From NCBI RefSeq assembly GCF_030296555.1, contig NZ_AP027728.1, positions 744,001 to 808,000 on the forward strand: a stretch of 64,000 bases of DNA. Direction: 5' to 3'. A model generated the notes under the pieces. That model searched no databases. It was not told where the DNA came from and saw only the letters and a list, made by a program, of their open reading frames with translations. Below, piece by piece: positions 26,451 through 39,061 of this stretch. The translations under genes and the position numbers were made by a program. The DNA comes from Microbacterium suwonense (GTDB lineage: Bacteria > Actinomycetota > Actinomycetes > Actinomycetales > Microbacteriaceae). Numbering within the stretch: position 1 is the first letter of the stretch; each line of letters opens with the position of its first letter.

Positions 26451-28891
26451 TCAGCCGATCGCGGTGCCGACGGAGCCGATCACGGCGTCCAGGGGCTGTC
26501 CGGAGGCGTCGCGCTTCGCTCCCGGCGCCGGGAGCTGCCGTGCGGCGCCGTCGGTGCCGATGGCCCGCGGCTCGACGCCCACCCAGGCCAGGCGCAGACG
26601 ATCCTCGCCCTTCAGGAACGCGTGGGCGCGCACACCGCCGGTGGCACGGCCCTTGCCCGGGTACTCGGTGAACGCCGAGACCTTCGCCCGTCCTGCATCC
26701 GCTCCGGCCAGCGTGCCTTCGGAACCCGAGACGGTCACCGCCACCGCTTCTTCAGGTGAGGTCACGGTGGTGAAGGAGACGACCTCGGCTCCGGATGCCA
26801 GCTTGACGCCCGCCATGCCTCCGGCAGCGGCCCCCTGGGGCCGCACGCTCGAGGCCGAGAAGTGCAGCAGCCGGGCATCCGAGGTCACGAAGACAAGCTC
26901 CGCGTCATCCGGGGCCGACGCCGCACCGACCACACCGTCCTTCGGCTTGAGGCTGATGATCTCCAGTTCCGGACGCGCGGCGAGCGACGAGGGGACGATG
27001 CGCTTGACCACGCCGTCCCTCGTGCCCACAGCCAGCGGGGTGTCATCGTCGAAGCGGATCAGCGCCAGCACGCGTTCGCTGCGGTCGGCGAGCCCCAGGT
27101 AGTCGGCGATGCGCACGCCCGCACCCAGGCCGACCGAGGTCGCCGGAACGGCCGGGATGTCGACGGGCGTGAAGCGCAGGACGCGGCCGGTGCTGGTGAC
27201 CGCGCCGATCTCGCTGCGTGTGGTGGTCTCCAGCCGGGCCTGGATGGCGTCGTGCTTGCTGCGGCGCGCGGGCGTGGTGATGACGGCGCCGGACTCCAGA
27301 TCGACGCGCACCGCGCGCCCGGTCGTGGACAGCAGCAGCGTGGTCGGCGCATCGGCGATCTGCAGCTCGGCGGCAGACTTGGCCGTACGGGTCTTCGGGG
27401 AGCGGCGTTGAGCAGCAGCGTCCGGCGCGGGGTGCCGAACGTCTCGGCGACGTGATCCAGCTCCAGGGCGACCTGCGCACGCACCAGGGCGGGGTCGCCG
27501 AGCAGCTTCTCGAGCTCGGCGATCTCGGCGAGCAGCTTGTCGCGCTCGGTCTCCAGCTCCAGGCGGGAGAACTTCGTCAGGCGCCGCAGGCGCAGCTCCA
27601 GGATGTACTCGGCCTGCACCTCGTCGAGGTCGAACACCTGCTGCAGTCGGGCTCGCGCGGTCTCGGAGTCGTCCGAGGAGCGGATCACCTGGATGACCTC
27701 GTCGATGTCGAGGATAGCCAGCAGCAGGCCGCGCACCAGGTGCAGGCGTTCGTTGCGGCGCGCCAGGCGATAGCGGCTGCGCCGGGTGATGACTTCGATC
27801 CGATGCTGCAGGTACACCCGCAGCAGCTCCTTCAGTCCCAGCGTGCGCGGCTGTCCGTCGACGAGCGTGACGTTGTTGATCGAGAACGAGTCCTCCAGCG
27901 GGGTGTACCGGAACAGCTGCTCCAGCACCGCCGCCGGGTCGAAGCCGGTCTTGACCGTGATGACCAGCCGCAGGCCGTTCTTGCGGTCGGTGAGGTCCTG
28001 CACGTCGCTGATGCCGACGAGCTTCTTGGCGTTCACGGCGTCTTTGAGCTTCTCGATGACACGCTCCGGGCCCACCTGATACGGCAGCTCGGTGACGACG
28101 ATGCCGGTCCGGCGCGGTCCGATCGGCTCGATCGATGTCTTGGCGCGCAGCTTGAAGGCGCCGCGTCCGGTCTCGTACGCCTCCTTGACGCCGTCCAGGC
28201 CCATCAGGATGCCGCCGGAGGGGAAGTCCGGGCCGGGCACGAACTCCATCAGGTCGGCGGTGCTGGCATCCGGGTTCTCCAGTAGGTGCGTGGCCGCCGC
28301 GATCACCTCGATGAGGTTGTGCGGCGCCATGTTCGTCGCCATTCCGACGGCGATGCCGCTGGCCCCGTTGACCAGCAGATTCGGGAAGGCGGCGGAGAGC
28401 ACCGCGGGCTGCTGGAACTGGCCGTCGTAGTTCGGCATGAAGTCGACGACGTCCTCGTCGAGATCCTCTGTGAGCGCCAGGGCGGAGGCAGCCAGCCGCA
28501 CTTCGGTGTAGCGCGAGGCGGCGGGGCCGTCATCGAGCGAGCCGAAGTTGCCGTGACCGTCGACCAGCGGCACCCGCAGGGCGAAGTCCTGTGCGAGACG
28601 CACCAGGGCGTCGTAGATGGCTGAATCGCCGTGCGGGTGCAGCTTTCCCATCACCTCGCCCACCACGCGAGCGCTCTTGACGTGCCCGCGGTCGGGGCGC
28701 AGGCCCATCTCGGCCATCTGATACAGGATGCGGCGCTGCACGGGCTTGAGTCCGTCACGGGCATCCGGGATGGCACGCGAGTAGATCACGGAGTACGCGT
28801 ATTCGAGATACGAGCCCTGCATCTCCTGGGAGAGATCGATGTCCTGGATGCGCTCCTGGACGGGCTCAGCGGATGACGAGGACTTTGGCAT
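26451..28891 (-). CDS. parC: DNA topoisomerase IV subunit A, frameshifted in this sequence
   Basis: About 813 residues after adding one C at the run seen as GGGG at 27397-27400. The start [31 protein letters not shown] and the catalytic tyrosine in [10 protein letters not shown] mark the breakage-reunion domain, followed by the coiled-coil region and a C-terminal beta-pinwheel. It cuts and rejoins DNA and pairs with ParE. The two genes are convergent rather than in an operon, an arrangement common in this group. Confidence 0.93.
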
Positions 28892-28974
28892 GGACTTCCT
28901 GCGGGACGGTCGGAACGGACTCGTGACAGCGCCCGGGTACGGCGCAGCGGGACGGCTGTGAAAGACTGACCCGG

Positions 28975-30102
28975 ATGCCCATCATGCTACCGGCCAGCCC
29001 CGGATCGACGCGGAACATCGCCGGGGTGGCGCCCCAGCTGCTCGCGTCGCTGCGCGGCGTGCCCTCAGATCTCGGACCGGCTCGTTCCGCGGTGCTGGTG
29101 GTCGCCGATGGCCTCGGTGCCATCCCGCTGCGTGCACACGCCGGCCACGCGCGCACACTCGCCGGGGCGATGGCGAAAAAGGATGTCGCCGGCTCCGTGT
29201 TCCCCACGACGACCGCCGCCGCGCTGACGAGCATGCTCACCGGCGCCGCTCCCGGAACGCACGGCATGGTGGGTTATCGGGTGCGGCATCCGCAGCGCGA
29301 CGTGCTGGTCAACCAGCTCACCGAGTGGGAATCGGCCGGCGTCGATCCGCTCAGCTGGCAGCCTGTGCCGACCGTGTTCGAGCAGGCTACCGCCGCCGGA
29401 CATCCCACCTTCGCCGTGGGAGTGGCCGCCTATGCCGGTTCCGGCTTCTCCCGCGCCATCCTGCGCGGAGCGGAGTTCCAGGCCGCCAAGTCGCCCGCGG
29501 ATCGCGTGGCGCTGGCCTGGGAGCTCGCGGATGCCCACGACGGCGCACTGGTGTACTGCTACCTGCCGGAGGCGGACAAGGCCGGCCACAAACACGGCAT
29601 CGACTCCGCCGAGTGGGTCGTGGCTCTCGAGGAGATCGATGCGGCACTCGCGGCCCGTGTGCCGGATGGCGTCGGCGTGCTGGTCACGGCGGACCACGGC
29701 ATGATCGATGTGCCGGCGCACCGGCAGCTGGTGCTGGACGCCGCAGGAGGGTGGCACGACGGCATCCGTCACATCGGCGGAGAGCCGCGGATGCTGCACG
29801 TCTACGCGGAACCGGATGCCGATCACGGCACCATCCTCGCGCGCTGGCGCCGCGATCTCGAGGGGTTCGCGGACGTCGTCAGCCGGTCGGAGGCGATCGA
29901 GGCTGGTGTGTTCGGGAATGCGGTCACGGATGCGGCGCGCGCCCGCATCGGCGACCTCCTCGTGATCGCGCGGTCGAACCACGCGCTCTACGACGGCGAG
30001 GCCGCGGACCAGCGGGGCCGAAGCATGGTCGGCCAGCACGGTGCGCTCACCCCGGAGGAATGGCGGGTGCCGTTCATCCGGCTGGGCGCGTTCTCCCGCT
30101 GA
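28975..30102 (+). CDS. alkaline phosphatase-family protein (nucleotide pyrophosphatase/phosphodiesterase type)
   Basis: 375 residues. [10 protein letters not shown] holds the first metal-binding Asp, [28 protein letters not shown] the catalytic Thr, and [10 protein letters not shown] plus a later HALYDG-type segment further metal ligands, as in the type I phosphodiesterase/nucleotide pyrophosphatase superfamily. It probably hydrolyses phosphodiesters with two metal ions. No signal peptide is apparent. It ends 3 nt from the convergent sepH. Confidence 0.83.
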   Translation: MPIMLPASPGSTRNIAGVAPQLLASLRGVPSDLGPARSAVLVVADGLGAIPLRAHAGHARTLAGAMAKKDVAGSVFPTTTAAALTSMLTGAAPGTHGMVGYRVRHPQRDVLVNQLTEWESAGVDPLSWQPVPTVFEQATAAGHPTFAVGVAAYAGSGFSRAILRGAEFQAAKSPADRVALAWELADAHDGALVYCYLPEADKAGHKHGIDSAEWVVALEEIDAALAARVPDGVGVLVTADHGMIDVPAHRQLVLDAAGGWHDGIRHIGGEPRMLHVYAEPDADHGTILARWRRDLEGFADVVSRSEAIEAGVFGNAVTDAARARIGDLLVIARSNHALYDGEAADQRGRSMVGQHGALTPEEWRVPFIRLGAFSR

Positions 30103-30105
30103 CGA

Positions 30106-31134
30106 TCACTCTTCGGTGCGGGCGCCGAAGACGATCTCGTCCCAGCTGGGCATCGCATTGCGCCTCTTGCGTCGTCCCTGCGGCGCGTCCGTGGTCTCGG
30201 CGGGCTGCTCGGGCTCAGCTGCGCCCTTGTCCTCCTCGACCGCATCGAACAGTGCGATCGGCGTGGAGTCGTCTGGCTCGTCTTCGAACAGCGGCGCGGA
30301 CTCGCGCTGACCGCGCCGACGTCGCAGTGCCTCGAGCAGATCGGCCGTCTCGGCGTTCGGCTGGCTCTCGTCTGGTGCGCGACGAGCCGCCGCCTCCTGG
30401 ACGGCTGCGCTCGAGTGCTCGGGGGCGGAGTCCGGTTCTTCGGGCTGTCCGTCGGGCTCAGGGTCGGGAAGCAGGCGCGGGCCGAAAGCGCCCGAGTCGA
30501 AGCGGCTGTCGTCCTTGTACGGCGAGACGCGCTCGGAATCGACCGCACGAAGCCGGGGGATGAGCCCCTCGGGCAGAGAGCCCTGGCGAGACAGCTGTGT
30601 GGCATCTGCGTTCTGCGGGGAAAGCGTGCTGCGCCGCGGGTCAAAGGCCCAGCGTGCGTCGTGCTCGACCTCGTCGGCGGTGAACTCCAGCTTGACGGTC
30701 CAGCCGGACTCGTCCTTCCAACTGGCCCAGCGCTCGTCCGTCGCGTGCAGATCTTCGAGCTTGGCCCGCACTGCATCGCCGAAGGTGGGCTGGGCGTCCG
30801 GTTCGACCTCGCTGCCGATCAGCACGGGGACGGCGAGCGCCTGGTCGACGATGTGCTCGCGCTCGGCCAGCACAGGACCCTCGAAGCGGGCCACGTCGGA
30901 TTCGCTGACACCCAGCAGAGCGGCGACCTCGGATGTCGACAGGCCGGCGCGGATCTGCATCTGGATGTCCCTGGGGCTGGCCGCCAGGCGCGCGGCTGAC
31001 GGCTCCGCCTCACGGGTCGCTCGACGCACCTCGCGGTGCAACACGTCATCGATGGGAAGCGCGAAGCGCTGCCCGGATTCGGTGGCGAGGACGAGAACCC
31101 CCGCTTCTGTTCCTACGATGGTGACGTTTTCCAT
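30106..31134 (-). CDS. sepH: septation protein SepH (DUF3071)
   Basis: 342 residues. The conserved N-terminal domain (ENVTIVGTEAGVLVLATESGQRFALPID) and helix-turn-helix (GLSTSEVAALLGVSESDVARFEGPVLAERE) match SepH, which in Streptomyces and mycobacteria binds FtsZ and promotes ring assembly. A low-complexity acidic and Glu/Ala-rich tail follows, ending with RKRRNAMPSWDEIVFGAR, a conserved C-terminal block. Located next to DUF4193 and dut as in other actinobacteria. Confidence 0.9.
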   Translation of the reverse strand: MENVTIVGTEAGVLVLATESGQRFALPIDDVLHREVRRATREAEPSAARLAASPRDIQMQIRAGLSTSEVAALLGVSESDVARFEGPVLAEREHIVDQALAVPVLIGSEVEPDAQPTFGDAVRAKLEDLHATDERWASWKDESGWTVKLEFTADEVEHDARWAFDPRRSTLSPQNADATQLSRQGSLPEGLIPRLRAVDSERVSPYKDDSRFDSGAFGPRLLPDPEPDGQPEEPDSAPEHSSAAVQEAAARRAPDESQPNAETADLLEALRRRRGQRESAPLFEDEPDDSTPIALFDAVEEDKGAAEPEQPAETTDAPQGRRKRRNAMPSWDEIVFGARTEE

Positions 31135-31340
31135 GCGAATGCCCCTCTGGTGGGTGTGCGTTCATGCTGTCATGAGCACCCTGGAAGGGGTGGGAATACT
31201 CTGGGCGCGCCGTGAGTTTTCCCGTGCGAACGGCCAGGCATTTGCGAAATCGCGCGCTGTCGTGCAAACTGACGCCCGCTGACCACCCGAGATCAGCTCC
31301 CCCTCAACCCACTCGTACCACGGAAGTGGAGATCCACCAC

Positions 31341-31633
31341 ATGGCAACCGACTACGACGCCCCCGGAAGAGCGAAGACGACTCAGAGTCGATCGAAGCGC
31401 TCAAGGAGCGTGTGCCGAACAGCAAGTCCGGCGCCGGCGACGTCGAGGACTCCGACAACCCCACGGCGTTCGAGCTCCCCGGAGCAGACCTGTCCGACGT
31501 GGAGGACGTCATCGTCGTGCTGCCGGCGCAGCAGGATGAGTTCACCTGCATGAGCTGCTTCCTCGTGAAGCACCGCTCGCAGCTCGACCACGAAGGCCCC
31601 GACGGGCCCATCTGCAGGGAATGCGCAGCCTGA
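31341..31633 (+). CDS. DUF4193 domain protein, frameshifted in this sequence
   Basis: About 97 residues after adding one C at the run 31360-31364. MATDYDAPR then a Ser/Asp/Glu-rich linker and the conserved ELPGADLSDVEDVIVVLPAQ, ending with two C-x2-C pairs (FTCMSCFLVKHRSQL, GPICRECA) that suggest a zinc site. DUF4193 is conserved across actinobacteria beside sepH and dut. Function unknown. GGAG precedes the ATG. Confidence 0.88.
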
Positions 31634-31648
31634 CCGCTGAGCTTCTCG

Positions 31649-31677
31649 CGCGCCCCGACCGGATGGTTCGGGGCGCG
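31649..31677. terminator. bidirectional terminator hairpin
   Basis: CGCGCCCCGA at 31649-31658 pairs with TCGGGGCGCG at 31668-31677 around a 9-nt loop, between the convergent DUF4193 and DUF3093 genes. Confidence 0.7.
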
Positions 31678-31695
31678 TTCTGCGTTCCGGTGGGG

Positions 31696-32166
31696 TCAGC
31701 GCTGGGTGCGGGCGGCGCGGATCGCGGCGACCAGCCGATCAGGGGTACGCGACGAGATCGTCCAGCTGCGCATCGGGTCTTCGGGGTCGGTGATCGGCAC
31801 GACGACCAGGCCGTCGATCCCACCGCGGATCAGGTGCCAGCCGTCGCGTGCGATGTCGCGGGTGCGGCGATCCCTGGCATCCTGACCCGTGAAATGCTCC
31901 GCCTCGCCCAGCCAGCGGACATCGATGTGCGCCCGACCCGCGTGCAACACCGTACCGCGCACGCGCACGACCGGAGCCAGCAGGATGCTCAGTGCGACGA
32001 GCACCAGCGACACGACGGCACCGACGACGATCGCGACACCGGATGCCACCGGGGCGAACACCAGCGACACCATCGGCCCCGCCAGTGCGATGGTGACCAG
32101 CATCCACAGACTCGGCGCCAGACGCTCGCGGTAGCCATCGCGGGTCGTCGCGGGAGTGTTCTGCAT
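31696..32166 (-). CDS. DUF3093 family membrane protein
   Basis: 156 residues with two hydrophobic helices (about 18-36 and 40-60) and a soluble PH-like part containing DIARDGWHLIRGGIDGLVVVPITDPEDPMRSWTISSR in segments typical of DUF3093. The ATG at 32166 (MQNTPATTRDGYRERL) is chosen because longer frames run through the dut start region. Divergent from dut with only 12 bp between the starts. Function unknown. Confidence 0.82.
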   Translation of the reverse strand: MQNTPATTRDGYRERLAPSLWMLVTIALAGPMVSLVFAPVASGVAIVVGAVVSLVLVALSILLAPVVRVRGTVLHAGRAHIDVRWLGEAEHFTGQDARDRRTRDIARDGWHLIRGGIDGLVVVPITDPEDPMRSWTISSRTPDRLVAAIRAARTQR

Positions 32167-32178
32167 TAGCCTCATGGG

Positions 32179-32628
32179 GTGACTCATTCCGTTGCCATCC
32201 CCATTATCGCCGTGAACACGCCTCGGTACGCCAATCCCGGCGACGCCGGAGCCGACCTGGTCTCGACCGAGGCGGTGCGGCTCGAGCCGGGTGAGCGCGC
32301 ACTGGTCGGCACGGGGGTTCGGATCGCCCTGCCCGAGGGCTATGCGGCATTCGTCGTGCCTCGCAGCGGGCTGGCGGCCAAGCACGGCATCACCGTCGTG
32401 AACTCACCGGGAACCGTCGATGCGGGCTATCGCGGCGAGATCAGGGTGAGCCTGCTGAACACGGACAGCGAGGACGCGTACGATATCGCGGTCGGGGATC
32501 GCATCGCACAGCTGATCGTCATGCCGGTGGTCACGGCGCGTTTCGAGCCCGTCGACGAGCTGCCGGACAGCGTCCGCGGCGAGGGCGGCTTCGGATCGAC
32601 CGGCTATACCCAGGGAAAGAGCGAATGA
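32179..32628 (+). CDS. dut: dUTP diphosphatase
   Basis: 149 residues with all five trimeric dUTPase motifs: PGDAGADL, PRSGLAAKHGI, GTVDAGYRGEI, GDRIAQLIV and the C-terminal GEGGFGSTGY. It hydrolyses dUTP to dUMP, keeping uracil out of DNA. GTG start 6 nt after TAGCCT (32167-32172), so probably leaderless. Its stop ATGA-overlaps the DUF3710 gene. Confidence 0.96.
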   Translation: MTHSVAIPIIAVNTPRYANPGDAGADLVSTEAVRLEPGERALVGTGVRIALPEGYAAFVVPRSGLAAKHGITVVNSPGTVDAGYRGEIRVSLLNTDSEDAYDIAVGDRIAQLIVMPVVTARFEPVDELPDSVRGEGGFGSTGYTQGKSE

Positions 32629-33213
32629 CTGAAGAGATCGAACCCACGCTGAAGTCGGCGCCGGATGATCGTGCCGTCGCGGGCCCGTTCGACGATACGG
32701 AGGTGAACCCCGTCCGTCCGTACATCGACCTCGGTGGGATCAAGGTACTGCCCCGCGAGGGCCTGAATCTGCGGCTGGAGGTGGAGGAGCAGACCAAGCG
32801 CATCGTCGCCGTCGGTCTCGACTACGCCGGCTCTTCGCTGCAGGTACAGCCGTTCGCCGCCCCGCGGTCGCGCGGGCTGTGGGATGAGACCCGGGTTCAG
32901 CTGCGCGACCAGATCCGCACCCAGGGCGGCCGCGTCGAAGAGCGCGAGGGCCCACTGGGCAAGGAAGCTGCTTGCTGAGGTCCCTGCGACCGCAGCCGAG
33001 GGCTCGGAGATGCGTCTGGCGCGCTTCATCGGCGTCGACGGACCGCGGTGGTTCCTGCGCGGGGTGATCGGCGGTGACGCGGCATCCGACCCGGCCGCCG
33101 CCGAGCAGGTGGAGGATCTGTTCCGTTCGATCGTCGTCGTGCGCGGGGGCTCCCCGATGCCGCCTCGCGATCTGATCCCGCTGAAGATGCCGGCCACTCC
33201 GGGATCGGCGTGA
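32625..33213 (+). CDS. DUF3710 domain protein, frameshifted in this sequence
   Basis: About 195 residues. VNPVRPYIDLGGIKVLPREGLNLRLEV and LWDETRVQLRDQIRTQGG, then MRLARFIGVDGPRWFLRGVIGGDAA and DLFRSIVVVRGGSPMPPRDLIPL identify DUF3710. The two halves are in different frames; removing one base near 32967 (aaggaaGctg) restores GKELLAEVPAT. This is the only extra-base event in the window, all others being missing bases. Function unknown; conserved downstream of dut. Confidence 0.88.
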
Positions 33214-33947
33214 CGCAGCCGGGCGATCCCCGCTCCGGCGGTGAGCACCGCTCGGGGACGGATGCCGATCAGTCCGCCGCTGAGCTGATCGGCGCCGCAC
33301 TCGGCGGTGCCGCACGACGTGCTGGGCTGAGTCCCGACGGCGCGGAGAGCACCCAGAAGGTCGTCTGGGGTGCGATGGGCGGCTGGCGCGGCATCCTGGA
33401 ATCGGTGCTTCCCAGCCTGGCGTTCGTGATCATCTTCACGGTGCGCCCGGAGCCGCTGATCCTCTCACTCGGGATCTCGGTGGGGCTTGCGGCGGTGTTC
33501 ACCGTGGTGCGGCTGCTGCAGAAGTCTCCGCCCGCGGCCGCGCTGGGCGGACTGGCCGCCGCGGGGGCGGCGGCACTGCTGGCTCTGTGGACCGGACGCG
33601 GTGCCGACAACTTCGTGCCGGGCCTCATCACCAACGCGCTGTACGGCACGGCCATGATCGTGGCGGCGCTGATCGGCTGGTCGCTGATCGGGCTGGCCGT
33701 CGGGTTCCTCATGGGCGAGGGAACCGCCTGGCGCTCGAACCGGCGCAGACGGCGTGCGTTCTTCTGGCTTGGCATCGCCTGGGGTGCGCTGTTCTACCTG
33801 CGCCTCGGCGTGCAGCTGCCGCTGTATCTGACCGACCAGGTGACGCTGCTGGGCACGCTCAAGCTCGTGATGGGCCTGCCGCTGTTCGCCCCCATGGTGG
33901 CGGTCACGTGGCTCGTGGTCCGTGCGCTGTACCCGCGCGCCGAGTGA
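33210..33947 (+). CDS. DUF3159 family membrane protein
   Basis: 245 residues; a short soluble N-terminus then about six membrane helices beginning at about residue 62 (LPSLAFVIIFTV). The VVWGAMGGWRGILESVLPSLAF start block and WRSNRRRRRAFFWLGIAWG are typical of DUF3159, an actinobacterial intracellular-septation-like family of unknown role. GTGA overlap with DUF3710 stop. Confidence 0.87.
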   Translation: MTQPGDPRSGGEHRSGTDADQSAAELIGAALGGAARRAGLSPDGAESTQKVVWGAMGGWRGILESVLPSLAFVIIFTVRPEPLILSLGISVGLAAVFTVVRLLQKSPPAAALGGLAAAGAAALLALWTGRGADNFVPGLITNALYGTAMIVAALIGWSLIGLAVGFLMGEGTAWRSNRRRRRAFFWLGIAWGALFYLRLGVQLPLYLTDQVTLLGTLKLVMGLPLFAPMVAVTWLVVRALYPRAE

Positions 33948-33972
33948 GTCTGACAGCGTTTTCCTCTGGTAG

Positions 33973-33996
33973 ATTTATCTTGACATCAAGATAAAT
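33973..33996. promoter_or_regulatory. 24-bp palindrome upstream of acnA, candidate operator
   Basis: Arms ATTTATCTTGA and TCAAGATAAAT (11 bp each, perfect) flank a CA centre. The site lies 127 nt before acnA and contains a TTGACA at 33980-33985. It is unusually A/T-rich for this genome. No TetR-type acnR gene is adjacent. The binding protein is not known to me. Confidence 0.6.
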
Positions 33997-34034
33997 TCCG
34001 GGCTTTTGCTGCGGCCGCGGGCGGCGCACACTGG

Positions 34035-34054
34035 TAAGGCGAGCCTTGCTAGCC
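34035..34054. promoter_or_regulatory. possible DtxR/IdeR-type iron box upstream of acnA
   Basis: TAAGGCGAGCCTTGCTAGCC contains the palindrome AAGGC-GA-GCCTT and matches roughly two thirds of the 19-bp iron-box consensus TWAGGTWAGSCTWACCTWA. Aconitase is a 4Fe-4S enzyme, so iron control would make sense, but the match is partial. Confidence 0.35.
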
Positions 34055-34122
34055 GCAACGACGCATCAGCGAGCAAGATGGAGGCGACTGTCGCTCCCAT
34101 CACAACAGAAGGAGACGGATAC

Positions 34123-36955
<2,833 letters not shown>

Positions 36956-36966
36956 CACGGATCGAT

Positions 36967-37001
36967 GGAGGGCTCGGATGCCTCGTGCATCCGGGCCCTC
37001 C
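36967..37001 (+). terminator. terminator hairpin after acnA
   Basis: GGAGGGC-T-CGGATGC pairs with GCATCCG-G-GCCCTCC (36967-36981 with 36987-37001; 14 Watson-Crick pairs plus one G-T) around a 5-nt loop, 12 nt after the acnA stop. Confidence 0.75.
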
Positions 37002-37098
37002 GGCGTCGTTCACGGCGGGAGGGCAGCGCGCGGAGATAGACTGGACGGGTTCGCGCGACCTCCCGGCCGCGCAGTCGCCGAGTCGCGGAGGAGCCCTC

Positions 37099-39042
37099 AT
37101 GCCGATCCTGCCGAGCATCGCCGGCCCCCGGGACCTCGACCGGCTGTCACCCGAGCAGCTCACCGAGCTGGCCGCCGAGATCCGCACCTTCCTGGTTGAG
37201 AACGTGGCACGCACCGGCGGCCATCTCGGCCCGAACCTGGGCGTGGTCGAACTGACGATCGCGCTGCACCGGGTGTTCTCCTCGCCCGAGGATCCGTTCA
37301 TCTTCGACACCGGGCACCAGTCCTATGTGCACAAGCTGCTCACCGGTCGACAGGACTTCTCCGGGCTGCGCTCGCGCGGCGGTCTGGCGGGCTACCCGCA
37401 GCGCTCTGAGAGCCCGCACGACGTGGTGGAGTCCTCGCATGCCTCCAGTTCGCTCAGCTGGGCGGACGGCGTCTCCCGCGCCCTCACGGCAACCGGCCGT
37501 GCCGACCGGCATGTGGTCGCGGTCGTCGGCGATGGGGCTCTCACGGGCGGAATGACCTGGGAGGCGCTGAACAACATCTCCGACGACAACGAGCGCAATC
37601 TCGTGATCGTCGTCAACGACAACGGCCGCTCCTATGCGCCGACCATCGGCGGCATGTCCCGGTACCTCAACAGAGTGCGCACAGCGGCCACGTACCGCGA
37701 CCTGCATCGCAGGTCCGACCGCCTGTTCCGGGCGTTCGGCCCGTTCGGCCGCGCGCTGTTCCGCGGCGTGCGCGGAGGGACGCACGGATTCCTCTCACGC
37801 TTCACGAACAACGTCGCCCTGTATTCCAATCTCGACATCAAGTACCTGGGACCGGTCGACGGACACGACATCCCGGCCCTTCTCGAGACCCTGCAGCTGG
37901 CGAAGGACTTCGGCGCCCCGGTGATCGTGCACGCCATCACCGAGAAAGGCCGCGGCTACCAGCCCGCTCGGGATGACATCGCGGACCAGTTCCATTCCGT
38001 GGGACGCATAGATCCCGAGACCGGCGGGCCGCTGGCGGCCTCGGCCGGCACGTCGTGGAGCTCGGTGTTCGCCGACGCGCTCGTCGACGTCGGGGGCAGG
38101 GACGAGAAGGTCATCGCCATGACGGCCGCGATGCTGCGGCCCACCGGCCTCGCACCGTTCGCCGAGCGGTTCCCGCATCGGGTGTATGACGTCGGCATCG
38201 CCGAGCAGCATGCCGTCGCCTCGTCCGCCGGCCTCGCGTTCGGCGGGCTGCACCCGGTGGTCGCGATCTACGCGACGTTCATGAACCGCGCCTTCGATCA
38301 GGTGCTGATGGATGTGGGGCTGCACAAGGCTGGGGTGACGTTCGTCCTGGACCGCGCCGGTGTCACCGGCCCCGACGGACCGAGCCATCATGGCATCTGG
38401 GATCTCGCGATGCTGCAGATCGTGCCCGGCATCCGTATCGCCGCTCCTCGCGATGCGGCGCGCCTGCGCGAGCTGCTGGACGAGGCCGTGACGGTCGACG
38501 ACGCGCCGACGGTGATCCGCTATCCGAAGGGCTCGGTGCCCGACGACGTCCCGGCGATCGAACGGATGCCGGATGGTGTGGACGTGCTCTCCCGCGATGA
38601 GACCGAGGACGTGCTGCTGGTGGGCATCGGACCGTTCACCGCGCTCGCACTGGATGTCGCAGGCCGGTTGCGCGCGCAGGGGATCGGCGCGACCGTCGTC
38701 GATCCGCGCTGGGTGATTCCCGTGCGGCCCTCGATCCTCGAGCTTGCGGCGCGGCACCGCCTGGTGATCACCCTCGAGGACGGCATCCGGGTCGGCGGCG
38801 TCGGCACCCGGGTGCGTCAGGTGCTGCGCGAGGCGGGCATCGACACCGCTGTGGACGAGTTGGGCGTGCCCGACGAGTTCATCGCCCACGCCACCCGCGA
38901 TGAGGTACTGCAGGACGCCGGACTCACCGCGGCGAAGATCGCCCAGGACGTCGTGGCGCAGGTGCTCGGAACGCGCGTGCCCGTGGCGCGTCAGTACGGT
39001 GAGACGGGCGCCATCGAACTCCCCATCCACGAAAACCGCTGA
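37099..39042 (+). CDS. dxs: 1-deoxy-D-xylulose-5-phosphate synthase
   Basis: 647 residues. GHQSYVHKLLTGR, the thiamine diphosphate motif GDGALTGGMTWEALNN and VNDNGRSYAPTIGG, then GIAEQHAVASSAGLA and DRAGVTGPDGPSHHG are DXS blocks. It condenses pyruvate and glyceraldehyde 3-phosphate, the first step of the MEP isoprenoid pathway. The ATG at 37099 follows GGAGGAG; a longer open frame upstream has no family match. TAGACT at 37037-37042 is a likely -10, giving a leader of about 50 nt. Confidence 0.95.
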   Translation: MPILPSIAGPRDLDRLSPEQLTELAAEIRTFLVENVARTGGHLGPNLGVVELTIALHRVFSSPEDPFIFDTGHQSYVHKLLTGRQDFSGLRSRGGLAGYPQRSESPHDVVESSHASSSLSWADGVSRALTATGRADRHVVAVVGDGALTGGMTWEALNNISDDNERNLVIVVNDNGRSYAPTIGGMSRYLNRVRTAATYRDLHRRSDRLFRAFGPFGRALFRGVRGGTHGFLSRFTNNVALYSNLDIKYLGPVDGHDIPALLETLQLAKDFGAPVIVHAITEKGRGYQPARDDIADQFHSVGRIDPETGGPLAASAGTSWSSVFADALVDVGGRDEKVIAMTAAMLRPTGLAPFAERFPHRVYDVGIAEQHAVASSAGLAFGGLHPVVAIYATFMNRAFDQVLMDVGLHKAGVTFVLDRAGVTGPDGPSHHGIWDLAMLQIVPGIRIAAPRDAARLRELLDEAVTVDDAPTVIRYPKGSVPDDVPAIERMPDGVDVLSRDETEDVLLVGIGPFTALALDVAGRLRAQGIGATVVDPRWVIPVRPSILELAARHRLVITLEDGIRVGGVGTRVRQVLREAGIDTAVDELGVPDEFIAHATRDEVLQDAGLTAAKIAQDVVAQVLGTRVPVARQYGETGAIELPIHENR

Positions 39043-39061
39043 ACTCAGCTGTCCAGAGCGC

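Noticed and set aside
31135..31340. Control elements between sepH and the DUF4193 gene
   Set aside because: Apart from a ribosome site and a short GTGGA-GA-TCCAC palindrome I see nothing I can support.
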